Positions 53,000 to 64,000 of a stretch of 64,000 nt of DNA are shown in pieces. The notes below the pieces were generated by a model. It ran no database searches and had not been told where the DNA came from. It saw nothing but the letters and a program-made list of their open reading frames with translations. Location: positions 5,372,460 through 5,436,459 of the forward strand of contig NC_087083.1 in NCBI RefSeq assembly GCF_026151205.1, written 5' to 3'. This stretch comes from Bolinopsis microptera. Lineage: Eukaryota > Ctenophora > Tentaculata > Lobata > Bolinopsidae. Within the stretch, counting starts at the first letter, position 1. Every line of letters begins with the position of its first letter. The position numbers and the translations under genes were made by a program.

Positions 53000-54988
53000 C
53001 CTCCCCAGAAAAATTAGAGTGATCTACATAGTTCCCCCAGAAACATTGAAGTGATCTACACAGTTTCCCCAGAAACATTGAAGTGATCTACATAGTTCCT
53101 CCAGAAACATTGAAGTGATCTACACTGTTCCTCCAGAAACATTGAAGTGATCTACACTGTTCCTCCAGAAACATTGAAGTGATCTACACTGTTCCTCCAG
53201 AAACATTAGAGTGATCTACATAGTTCCCCAGAAACATTGAAGTGATCTACACTGTTCCTCCAGAAACATTGAAGTGATCTACACTGTTCCTCCAGAAACA
53301 TTGAAGTGATCTACACTGTTCCTCCAGAAACATTGAAGTGATCTACATAGTTCCCCCAGAAACATTGAAGTGATCTACACTGTTCCTCCAGAAACATTGA
53401 AGTGATCTACACTGTTCCTCCAGAAACATTGAAGTGATCTACATAGTTCCCCCAGAAACATTGAAGTGATCTACACTGTTCCTCCAGAAACATTGAAGTG
53501 ATCTACACTGTTCCTCCAGAAACATTAGAGTGATCTACACTGTTCCTCCAGAAACATTGAAGTGATCTACACTGTTCCTCCAGAAACATTAGAGTGATCT
53601 ACACTGTTCCTCCAGAAACATTAGAGTGATCTACATAGTTCCCCCAGAAACATTGAAGTGATCTACATAGTTCCCCAGAAACATTAGAGTGATCTACATA
53701 GTTCCCCAGAAACATTGAAGTGATCTACACTGTTCCTCCAGAAACATTGAAGTGATCTACACTGTTCCTCCAGAAACATTGAAGTGATCTACATAGTTCC
53801 TCCAGAAACATTAGAGTGATCTACACTGTTCCTCCAGAAACATTAGAGTGATCTACACTGTTCCTCCAGAAACATTGAAGTGATCTACACTGTTCCTCCA
53901 GAAACATTGAAGTGATCTACATAGTTCCCCAGAAACATTAGAGTGATCTACATAGTTCCCCAGAAACATTGAAGTGATCTACACTGTTCCTCCAGAAACA
54001 TTGAAGTGATCTACACTGTTCCTCCAGAAACATTGAAGTGATCTACATAGTTCCTCCAGAAACATTAGAGTGATCTACACTGTTCCTCCAGAAACATTAG
54101 AGTGATCTACACTGTTCCTCCAGAAACATTGAAGTGATCTACACTGTTCCTCCAGAAACATTGAAGTGATCTACACTGTTCCTCCAGAAACATTGAAGTG
54201 ATCTACACTGTTCCTCCAGAAACATTAGAGTGATCTACACTGTTCCTCCAGAAACATTGAAGTGATCTACACTGTTCCTCCAGAAACATTGAAGTGATCT
54301 ACACTGTTCCTCCAGAAACATTAGAGTGATCTACACTGTTCCTCCAGAAACATTAGAGTGATCTACACTGTTCCTCCAGAAACATTGAAGTGATCTACAC
54401 TGTTCCTCCAGAAACATTGAAGTGATCTACACTGTTCCTCCAGAAACATTGAAGTGATCTACACTGTTCCCACATAAACATTGAAGTGATCTACATAGTT
54501 CCCCCAGAAACATTGAAGTGATCTACATAGTTCCCCCAGAAACATTGAAGTGATCTACACTGTTCCTCAGCCTCCCTAGAAACACTAGAGTGATCTACAT
54601 AGTTCCCCCAGAAACATTGAAGTGATCTACATAGTTCCCCCAGAAACATTGAAGTGATCTACATAGTTCCCCCAGAAACATTGAAGTGATCTACATAGTT
54701 CCCCCAGAAACATTGAAGTGATCTACATAGTTCCCCCAGAAACATTGAAGTGATCTACATAGTTCCCCCAGTAACATTGAAGTGATCTACACTGTTCCTC
54801 CAGAAACATTGAAGTGATCTACATAGTTCCCCAGAAACATTGAAGTGATCTACATAGTTCCCCCAGAAACATTGAAGTGATCTACATAGTTCCCCAGAAA
54901 CATTGAAGTGATCTACACTGTTCCTCCAGAAACATTGAAGTGATCTACACTGTTCCTCGGCCTCCCTAGAAACACTAGAGTGACCAAA
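53000..54988. repeat. 32/33-bp minisatellite with higher-order structure
   Basis: About 60 units containing cagaaacattgaagtgatct followed by acactgttcctc or acatagttccccc; attgaag alternates with attagag. An 8-unit block (about 254 bp) is repeated in tandem at about 53671 and 53925. Two units carry a cagcctccct/cggcctccct insertion (54565 and 54953). Confidence 0.97.
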
Positions 54989-56428
54989 CCCTACCCTCGC
55001 AACTTTCAGTCTGATCGTTGTCAAGAGCTGAAGACGGTTAGACATATTAATCATGTGGGATAGGGCCTGTACAACAGAACTTGAGACTTTTTAATTAAGT
55101 AATAAGAGTACTTTTTGCGTTATGTAACTGTCGGATGGACGACCTCTTGTGAATAGTTCTAGTCATGATTTGATTGGGCATTTAAGATTTGCCCCTAAAA
55201 TAAAGCCGACAGGGATCAGAGGGTGGCAATGCTCCAATGGATCACAACTACCGGTGGTTTAAGGTCCGGCAATGCTCCAATGGATCACAACTACCGGTGG
55301 TTTAAGGTCAGGCAATGCTCCAATGGATCACAACTACCAGTGGTTCAAGGGCCGTGAAGAGTTGATTTTAACTTGGACTATATATAGTACCTATGTATAT
55401 ATCAGAGTTCAGACACTAGAAATTTTAGATGAAGGTTAGCTCATTATTTCGAAGACGGACTTTTTGGCTATGTAGTTTGGAATACCCGTGGATTTTTGCC
55501 GCCATAAATTTTGATTAATGAAGATACGCACCACGCGGCCGTCGACTATTTCATCGACCAGTATTTCAGTCTTAAATATCCCTGACATCGTATTTCGGAA
55601 ACTTATTGAGCAATGAGCACCGATACTCTGTAATAAAATTCACCAGGAATCATTAAAAGTGACACAAATTTGTGGCTCGACAAGACGGATTCGATTTTCA
55701 CTGATGAGAGCTCCCTTGATTAATTAATGCTACTTCTTTCTTATGATTAGAATAGTACAAAATCCATTATAGTTCGAATCTTTCAATTCATTAGCTGTGG
55801 ACCTACTTATCTGACTGGGTGCCGAGTGAAACCAGCTCGAAACATCGCCTGATGGACTACAAATTGAAATATGAAGCCGTATCGATGAGGATCAATCTCC
55901 GGGACAGAGATTGAGAAATTAGTTCTTCTGGATATTTTCATCTTCTACAAAGTACAGACACCCTGAATATGCTGCCCTCTAAACGACCTACTGGCCAGCA
56001 TATCTGGGCCTGTTTACGTAGTTAGCGTAGATCGTACGGCCGCCATATTTTTTGATTAATTAACAAATGTCCTATTCTTGGATGGTGACTACCGATTCGC
56101 GGTCGGTCAATACTATGCGACGGTCCTGGTGCATAAAACGTAAAAAAGTGTCGCCAGTCACATGTACTTAAACAGTGTCCACTACTTGGGTGCAAAATCA
56201 GTAATATTTTCATTAGCTATTATTAAAGGCTGAGAAATGGCAATTGAGAATTTTGTCTTTGAAGAAAGCTTCAACTTGAGGAATTTAGACGAAGGCGTGT
56301 TTCAAAAGTTGAGGTGTAGTTTATTGACAACAGCCAGGTTTGTGAAAATTTCCAGCGACAAAAACACCAAATGTCCGCTCTGAAATCACCAAACTGGAAC
56401 TTTTAGAGTGTGGTGTCGAAGGAGCTTT
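54989..56428. other. Non-coding, with a 43-bp triplication
   Basis: No gene supported. Three tandem 43-bp copies lie at 55225-55350. Confidence 0.4.
55225..55350. repeat. 43-bp tandem triplication
   Basis: Three copies beginning ggcaatgctccaatggatca, with one or a few changes in each. Confidence 0.9.
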
Positions 56429-57841
56429 GAGTGTGTGAGTTTTGTGCTGTGATTGTGTGAGTTTTGTGTTGTGAGTGTGTGAGTTTTGTGTTGTGATTGT
56501 GTGAGTTTGATGTTATGAGTGTGTGAGTTTTGTGTTGTGATTGTGTGAGTTTTGTGTTATGAGTGTGTGAGTTTTGTGTTGTGATTGTGTGAGTTTGATG
56601 TTATGATTGTGTGAGTTTTGTGTTGTGATTGTGTGAGTTTTGTGTTGTGATTGTGTGAGTTTGATGTTATGAGTGTGTGAGTTTGATGTTATGATTGTGT
56701 GAGTTTGATGTTATGAGTGTGTGAGTTTGATGTTATGAGTGTGTGCGTGTTGTGTTGTGATTGTGTGAGTTTGGTGTTATGATTGTGTGAGTTTTGTGTT
56801 ATGAGTGTGTGAGTTTGATGTTATGAGTGTGTGAGTTTGGTGTTATGAGTGTGTGAGTTTGGTGTTGTGATTGTGTGAGTTTGATGTTGTGAGTGTGAGT
56901 TTGATGTTATGAGTGTGTGAGTTTGATGTTATGAGTGTGTGAGTTTTGTGTTGTGATTGTGTGAGTTTTGTGTTGTGAGTGTGTGAGTTTGGTTTTATGA
57001 GTGTGTGAGTTTGGTGTTATGAGTGTGTGAGTTTGATGTTATGATTGTGTGAGTTTGGTGTTATGATTGTGTGAGTTTGGTGTTATGATTGTGTGAGTAT
57101 GGTGTTATGAGTGTGTGAGTTTTGTGTTGTGATTGTGTGAGTTTGATGTTATGATTGTGTGAGTTTTGTGTTGTGATTGTGTGAGTTTTGTGTTGTGATT
57201 GTGTGAGTTTGATGTTATGAGTGTGTGAGTTTGATGTTATGATTGTGTGAGTTTGATGTTATGAGTGTGTGAGTTTGATGTTATGAGTGTGTGCGTGTTG
57301 TGTTGTGATTGTGTGAGTTTGGTGTTATGATTGTGTGAGTTTGGTGTTATGAGTGTGTGAGTTTGATGTAATGAGTGTGTGAGTTTGATGTTATGAGTGT
57401 GTGAGTTTGATGTTGTGATTGTGTGAGTTTGATGTTGTGAGTGTGTGAGTTTGATGTTATGAGTGTGTGAGTTTGATGTTATGAGTGTGTGAGTTTTGTG
57501 TTGTGATTGTGTGAGTTTTGTGTTGTGAGTGTGTGAGTTTGGTTTTATGAGTGTGTGAGTTTGATGTTATGAGTGTGTGAGTTTGATGTTATGATTGTGT
57601 GAGTTTGGTGTTATGATTGTGTGAGTTTGGTGTTATGATTGTGTGAGTATGGTGTTATGAGTGTGTGAGTTTGGTGTTATGAGTGTGTGAGTTTTGTGTT
57701 ATGATTGTGTGAGTTTGGTGTTATGAGTGTGTGAGTTTTGTGTTATGATTGTGTGAGTTTGATGTTGTGATTGTGTGAGTTTTGTGCTATGAGTGTGTGA
57801 GTTTGATGTTGTGATTGTGTGAGTTTGATGCTATGAGTGTG
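56429..57841. repeat. 22-bp minisatellite with ~548-bp higher-order repeat
   Basis: About 64 units of gtgtgagttt + (g/t)(a/t)tgtt(a/g)tga(g/t)t. The ordered series of variants around 56581-56790 recurs at about 57128-57340, including the rare gtgcgtgttgtgttgtg unit at 56743 and 57291, so a ~25-unit block was duplicated. Confidence 0.95.
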
Positions 57842-59372
57842 CTGGTAACATTGCAACCGCCAAATACCACTGACAGCAAAATTGGTTCTAGACTGAATCG
57901 AGACAGCTTACACAGTGATCATCATTTTTACGATTTCAGATTTCAAGCTTGAGCACTGGAACTGGAAACTAAAACACACAATGCTACGAGTCTGCCGGGG
58001 ATGGCACCTGACTGGAAGCTAAGAATGTGGTGCTACGAGTACCACTCTCAGTGGCTGCTGTTCAGCCTCTAATTACTGGGGGTGATAACTGTTCCAGACG
58101 GAGCGCGGCTAGACTACCGGCTCCACTAACGTGATAATCGGGTCACGTGACCAAACAAAGTTTAACTTTGTGGTGGTCACGGGACTTTCACGTGGAATCT
58201 GGTGGGCAAATCACAAGAGGTAGAGACAGAATCAGGGCTGTTTAGTGACGCTATTTACCCGGGCCTCCGTATGAAGCTCTGAGTGAACTATGATGGGCGG
58301 CCTCCTCAGAAACTAGCCGGGTCTTGATGAGGTCCATAACGGAGCTTCAAAGAGATATTTATCCTCCCACAAGCTTTATAGTATTATATATACTATAAAA
58401 TATAGCACTCCAACCGCCTAGCTCCTGCAAGAGGATCTGACGGAAATATGGGACCACTCAATGATTGTAATTACAGTGGCGCGTCCACCTTTTTACATCA
58501 TGATCACGGGGTGGTTTTACAACCCGATTAACAATATAAAACCAGACCACCACCCCTCACAGCTGGGAGATTACAAAATCAAAGAACTGACATTTTGTAT
58601 TACAGTAATGATGTTGTAATGTTGTAAGCTTCCAGGAGAGTCGAGGGGAGAGTTTGAAACGTCTAGGGTAATGGTCAGCAGGTACCAGTGTATGTGTTCA
58701 GATGTAGGATTGTCGGGATTTACTCGTGATTTACCGGCCAAATTATGACGATTATAAACGGATAAACTATAGAAAGGTCGCCGTTGTCTTGGGAGGTTAA
58801 ACTATAGTTAAACTACACTAGTAGTATAGTTACTACTCTAGTAATATAGTTATTATACTAGACCAGTCTTACTTGGGTATCTTTATCACGGGCCGGCTTG
58901 AGGACTAGTGCATCTTAGGAGATTCTGTTGATTTCTATTATATCACTCAAAGTAAAACCTTGTTAGCTTTACACCCTATAGTCTATACTATATACTATAT
59001 CACTCAAAGTAAAACCTTGTTAGCTTTACTGTTTACACCCTAGTCTATACTCTATACTATATAAAGAGCCTCAATTTCCCATGGAGCTAAATAGACAAGC
59101 CCCAAACTTTCCCCAACAGACTAAAATACCTAAACTTTAGAAACATTGCACAGGACGGTTACAATTTTGAATTTCGCAGGCTGGTGATGGGCTAATTAAC
59201 GTGCACATAGCACTCATACATAGTATTGGCAAACGATACAACAGTCTAGTCACGGTAGCTTAGATCGGGCTGTAAGAGAGAATTAAGGGAATTAGAGAGA
59301 ACACTTCAAGGTATCCTGAGTGAGGGTGAGGAGAAGAAGGAGACGAGGATCAATCTTACTGTTTGCAGTCTA
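57842..59372. other. Non-coding as far as seen
   Basis: No gene supported. It contains a ~59-bp tandem duplication (58938-59062, ending in tagctttac...ctatac) and AT-rich palindromic ctagtaatatagttattatactag-type sequence near 58830. Confidence 0.4.
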
Positions 59373-59560
59373 GTGATGACGTCACGTGGTGTTGTGATGA
59401 CGTCACGTGGTGTTGTGATGACGTCACGTGGTGACTGGTGTTGTGATGACGTCACGTGGTGTTGTGATGACGTCAGGTGGTGTTGTGATGACGTCAGGTG
59501 GTGTTGTGATGTTGTTAGGTGGTGTGGTGATGACGTCACGTGGTGTTGTGATGACATCAT
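59373..59560. repeat. 21-bp CRE/E-box minisatellite
   Basis: About nine units of gatgacgtcacgtggtgttg. Five keep TGACGTCACGTGG, in which a CRE palindrome (TGACGTCA) overlaps a CACGTG E-box. Two keep only the CRE (TGACGTCAGGTGG) and two are degraded. The open frames on both strands come from the period. Confidence 0.95.
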
Positions 59561-61757
59561 ATTATTGTGAGAAATACCAAGATCTACCAATTATACGTCA
59601 ATATTACCTACAGTAAGGACCGTCTGATAAAATTTGAGGAAAGTAATCAAATGTTCAATAATAAGATTGAAAAACAACTAGTAAAAGTTGTGCTAAATGC
59701 AGGTGGTGACGACATTGTTGTCTTACATGAAATAGGCATGTAACACTCCATTGATTGAATTCTCCACAGTAATTCCTACTTAAGTATTTCTAGTCTGGTT
59801 ACCCAGAATAAGAATATTATCGGAAGATTGTTAATGATTAAATAGAAAGGTGCTCATCACATTTAGACAACCCCATATTGGTAACATTATCGTCAGGTTA
59901 CCATGCACCACGTCTGCCTCGCACTATTTCCCTCTCAGTATTACAGTCTGATTCTAAGTCGAATAAGGAGAGCCTAAAAGCCCAATACCCATTTAATTCC
60001 TAGAATTGTAAGGTATAATTCTGGATAACACCAGTTTGGTATATAAAACATGCTAATACTAAAGGTTAAGTATCTGATTGATACAAGGTTTAGATCGTCG
60101 TCAAAATGCCGGAGATCACAGTACATTTACACCTACAGAGGTGTTTAAACTTACGACATGGACTATTCGTGAAGCCATCACACGTGCCATGATCACGTGA
60201 CCACGTGCCATGATCACGTAGTACTACTGGGCCAGCCATTATCTCACCAGCTGTGTCCAGACTACGGAACAATGAAATGTGTCGGTAGTAATCATTTCTT
60301 TGGACGTGAGTTTGAGACCTCGACATTTACATTGTTAGCCATTGAACCATGATGAATCATGGTCATTGGTATAGCCAGGTTAAGTATGATAATTTTTAGC
60401 CGAGGGACTTGGGTCAATGTTAGACGTAGGAGCAAGATGCGCATCGTTAGCCTGATCAGGAACATTATCAGGAACATGATCTTTCTAGATCGACAGACCG
60501 TATCGATAATTGCGCGAATGAGCTGGCGATGAGAGGGTTGTAACTACGTATAAACCACAGCTTTATACATCTGCAAAACACACATTATTCCTGCTGAGTC
60601 CGGCTGAGTGCCAATTAAAAGCTTTCATTAGCAGCTTCTTCAGTATCAAAATATTTAAACTTAAACTTTAAAGAGTTAAACACAGCATAGTTAAACAATA
60701 AACATGTGCTGCAAACCCTTATAGTTACTTGCACAATTTCTAGCTATCAAACCATTCCAATGAAAGCGTTTATGGACAGTTATCAGATATAGTCTTCCTT
60801 GATTCGTGCCGGTTATCTAAGACCAGTTGTACACTCTCCGAGACTGGTGCTAGACTTTTACAAGAGAGACACTGAGACAGATTCAAGTCCTACAATGATC
60901 GTTTCGGGTCCTGGAACCACCATTAACTTAACTGTGATCGTTCTTAGCCCATGAAACCATAACCCTTCTTAACTACAATGCTATTCGGCATTCTTTGCCA
61001 TGATCCCATGATCATATAAGAGTTTAGCAACCGGAACGTTCTGCAAAGAACCCCGATTTAGTCACACGACTTCCCCCCAGATTAGCATTTATCAGGTTAG
61101 ACATTTGTCCCTGAAACCGCCACACGATACCCTCTAACAGATATTTCTTTGATACCCACCACCTGGTATTACCAGAGACCAAGTCTGAGACTGGCGCTAT
61201 ACCCCAAGGGAGACGAGCCAAAGACCTACAACTCAGCAACGTCTGGTGAAATTACGTGAAGCTCAACTATGAGGACCGGGCTAGTACCGGTGTGTCGGGT
61301 TATATATTTAAGTAGAGGATGCTGGTGGGAGTAAGTGAGTGTGAGATGCTGAAAGATTGTAGAGATACAATAATAAAGTTTGTGTGTTGCTAAGGATATT
61401 GAATTTCTAGTTCGCTGTTCGACAGTATAATGGCACGTGGGGTTGCGCAACCATACGAATGATGTATCACATTATTATTATAATATTTGATTAGAGAGTG
61501 AACTGAAATAAAAAATGTTCACGTACTTGAGAGCGTATAACATGACTATTAGCGCAAGTGAAGGTGCTAAAAGCACAGTTGTTTAAAGTCTATAAAACAG
61601 CTCTTGTGTAATAGCAGTCAGATAGTATTGAACGCAACAGCACTCAATGGAGATGAGAAAAGAGAAAGAGCCGAGCGGTCTCGACTGCGGTGGAGAACAA
61701 ACACAAAGGTTGAGGTGAACTTGAGGTATAATAGGCTGGTACCTGCACGAACTAATG

Positions 61758-61801
<44 letters not shown>

Positions 61802-64000
61802 GAGAGAGAGAGGGATCTAGCTACACTGTAATGTTATATCTATCTAGAGTGAAATCACGTGATCGTTCACCGATATATATATACTAATGTTTCAAGCAAA
61901 GAGCAGTGAGATATAAAGTGTGCTGGAGACTGTACTTATACAACTGGTCATGACGGTGGTGGTGGTGGCGAGTCAGTGGCGATGTAGAGAACTGTATTTC
62001 AGTCTAGACGGCCGGGTCTGTAGCTCATAGAGGGAGCTAATGACCCGGCGTCTGGGAGGGTTCCTAGACCGGTCACCAGTTGTAGTAAAACAGGTGTTAC
62101 GACTCAAACTCGGAGGAAGAGAGGGTTGGTGGTGGCTGCAGTTGACCTTTGTGGACCGTGTGTTTAAGATGCGGGGGGAGATATTGACACAGATTAAACT
62201 GTACAGATGATAGAAATATCATCAAACATCTCTCCCCATGCAGTATAGACCGAGACGAGGTAGAGATACCGGACGAAGCTGGGTTGATAAGAATGGCGGT
62301 TCACGAAGCTTGAGAAGGTCCCTCCGGCCGCGTGTCATGTCTGAGAGGGGTGGTTATCAGGTATACAGCAGCCGAGAGTGTATTTTAACTGATACACTGA
62401 TACAGTGAGGGCAATGTCTGGTCTTAAGAGTCATGGTGGAGTAGGACAGCCTAGTACGAGAATACAACATTCCGAAAATAAAACACAGACCAAAACAACA
62501 GACGACTATTCGGTCAAACTAGCCAACCATTAATACATGCTGAGATAAGGACAGTGGGTGTCCAGGGATCGGTAGACATGGGAATATCAAACCACTTGCA
62601 GACCACTTGCTCAGACCATGAAAATCACCACTTTCGCGTGCGTAGCCGGGAGCACCAAAATTACCTGACATATTTAGTATATTTAAAGAAGGGCCGCAAT
62701 AAACGTCTGTTCTAGAACCACCATGTGCCATATGGTTGTGTTTAATGAATGAACCTGTGAGTCAGGCTGACCCATGTTTCAAAATTAATCGTTTTTAAAT
62801 CAGCGAAAGAAATCTATTACACGTCTCGTGTCTGTTCGATATTTGTTGAGAAGAGGTTGTTGTATTATGGTAGAAACCGCTCCGTTATTGACATCATTAG
62901 CTGCCCACATTGTTTGAGGAGATCAAAGACGGAGACCGCGCGTCAAATTACAGTCAGCTCTCTCAGGGTTAAGTCTAAGCACAAGCAAAAGAATGAGAGT
63001 TTCTTGATGAGTGCACCAGGATTTGTGTGCATTTGAGAGAATGAGATCACGCCTCGCTGCACGCTTGATTTATTTTAATGAGTGGAGATTGAAAAGTGAA
63101 TGAAATTGAACAATATCTGACTTTTGGATACTGGAAATATTGAAAAAGCTAAACGATATTATACCTTTTGTCTGCTGGTGGAAAGTTACCTTCAAATCAA
63201 TCGTTATTCGACAATGAAGATCCAGTATAGCTAGCACACGATTAAGGGACACAAGCGATACGAATTCTAGCAAAAAAGGGTTTAGTTTTAAACTAATTAC
63301 AACATTACAAATCTATAACATTTATTGAGCCATGTAAGAAGTTATTGTAACGTGACAAAAGCGTCGACAACTATTTGTTTTAAACACTGAGTGGAGACTC
63401 TCACTTCGTCCCCAACTATTAAATTATATGATCGACCCACTCATAAGAGCGAAAAAATATTACTTAAAAAGGGTGTGCATGATCGTGTTGTATGATCGTG
63501 TCCGTGATGTGCCACAAATATTTACTAAGTTAGCGGTTCAAACACTTTTAACCCATTCCTAAATCCAAATTTCAGCTTGGTTTCCAGTGGGGTTGAAGTT
63601 TGGATTTTGAAAATGAGTACAAATGAGTTTAGAACCTAAAAATACATTATTTTATTTAGAAATGTATAGAAGAGGATATTGCAAAGAACAGCGATCACAT
63701 AAACTATACGGATCAAAAGATCCTCAACGACCATCAAATACCAAAAAGTATCAATCATAAGTCGAATTATAATGACTAACGTTTGACTAAATCTCAAAGG
63801 AAGGGTAACAAAATCGTCACTAGCATAACAACAAAAATTCAGGTCATTAATGATCAAACATTTCTATCGTTTTAACCGAAATATTATTCCTTTTGTCAAT
63901 TGTGCATTGGTTTACCCTCATCGAGTAATTTCAGCCAATAATTCGCAAAGTATCTGAGGTACAACTATTAACAAAGGTCTGCTTAAATATCACGAAGCTA
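59561..64000. other. Non-coding as far as seen
   Basis: No gene supported to the window end. A cluster of three CACGTG sites lies at 60181-60207 (cacgtgccatgatcacgtga, ccacgtgcc) and a GA microsatellite at 61760-61812. Short open frames lack splice context or recognisable motifs. Confidence 0.35.
61760..61812. repeat. (GA)n microsatellite
   Basis: About 50 bp of GA with one ggga interruption. Confidence 0.9.

Noticed and set aside
54755-55054. 99-codon minus-strand ORF with HFNVSGE repeats
   Set aside because: Translation of the 33-bp minisatellite; it ends where 32-bp units begin.
59306-59616. Open frames on both strands at the CRE/E-box array
   Set aside because: Produced by the 21-bp period (a multiple of three).

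Overview
This is an animal (metazoan) genomic window. The coding DNA is split into exons with GT..AG introns. It includes a MANSC/LDL-receptor-class-A membrane protein and a NET-family (Noc/Elbow/Tlp-1; ZNF503/ZNF703-like) zinc finger gene. The mobile DNA is of kinds common in aquatic invertebrates: a CR1/jockey-type non-LTR retrotransposon, a full-length Penelope-like element (PLE), a long foldback element and MITEs. The base composition is fairly AT-rich. I cannot name the species; a cnidarian or lophotrochozoan-like invertebrate would fit.

Layout. 1-2046: the 3' part of a non-LTR retrotransposon cut by the window edge. 3305-17552 (+): a nine-exon gene that I could chain with every splice phase matching into one 363-residue type I membrane protein (signal peptide, seven-cysteine MANSC-like domain, two LDLa repeats, one membrane span, tail with two PPxY motifs). 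Its intron 5 is filled by a ~2.7 kb minisatellite whose unit is a copy of the exon 5/intron 5 splice junction. Its intron 8 holds a complete PLE (12477-16486) with two 400-bp terminal repeats that look identical. 17.7-23.8 kb: convergent intergenic space with a 3.28-kb foldback element (TTA duplication), a 376-bp MITE and several CCCTAA-rich patches.

23848-38894 (-): an eight-exon gene, again with all phases matching, for a 354-residue NET-family zinc finger transcription regulator. The zinc finger is in the last exon and an Sp/NET-like hydrophobic box is in the second. Its 6.7-kb intron 3 contains a 12-bp and a ~35-bp minisatellite. The two genes are transcribed toward each other. 39-64 kb: no gene I can support. 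This stretch lies upstream of the zinc finger gene and carries many minisatellites (20, 32/33, 22, 21 and 43 bp units), long (CT)n/(GA)n tracts and a high density of CACGTG palindromes.

The most unusual observations are the minisatellite made of about 60 tandem copies of a functional-looking 5' splice site, a 21-bp array of overlapping CRE (TGACGTCA) and E-box (CACGTG) palindromes, higher-order repeat structure in two minisatellites, and the very young PLE inside a host intron. Gene models come from hand-reading of splice sites and phases; no similarity search was run.
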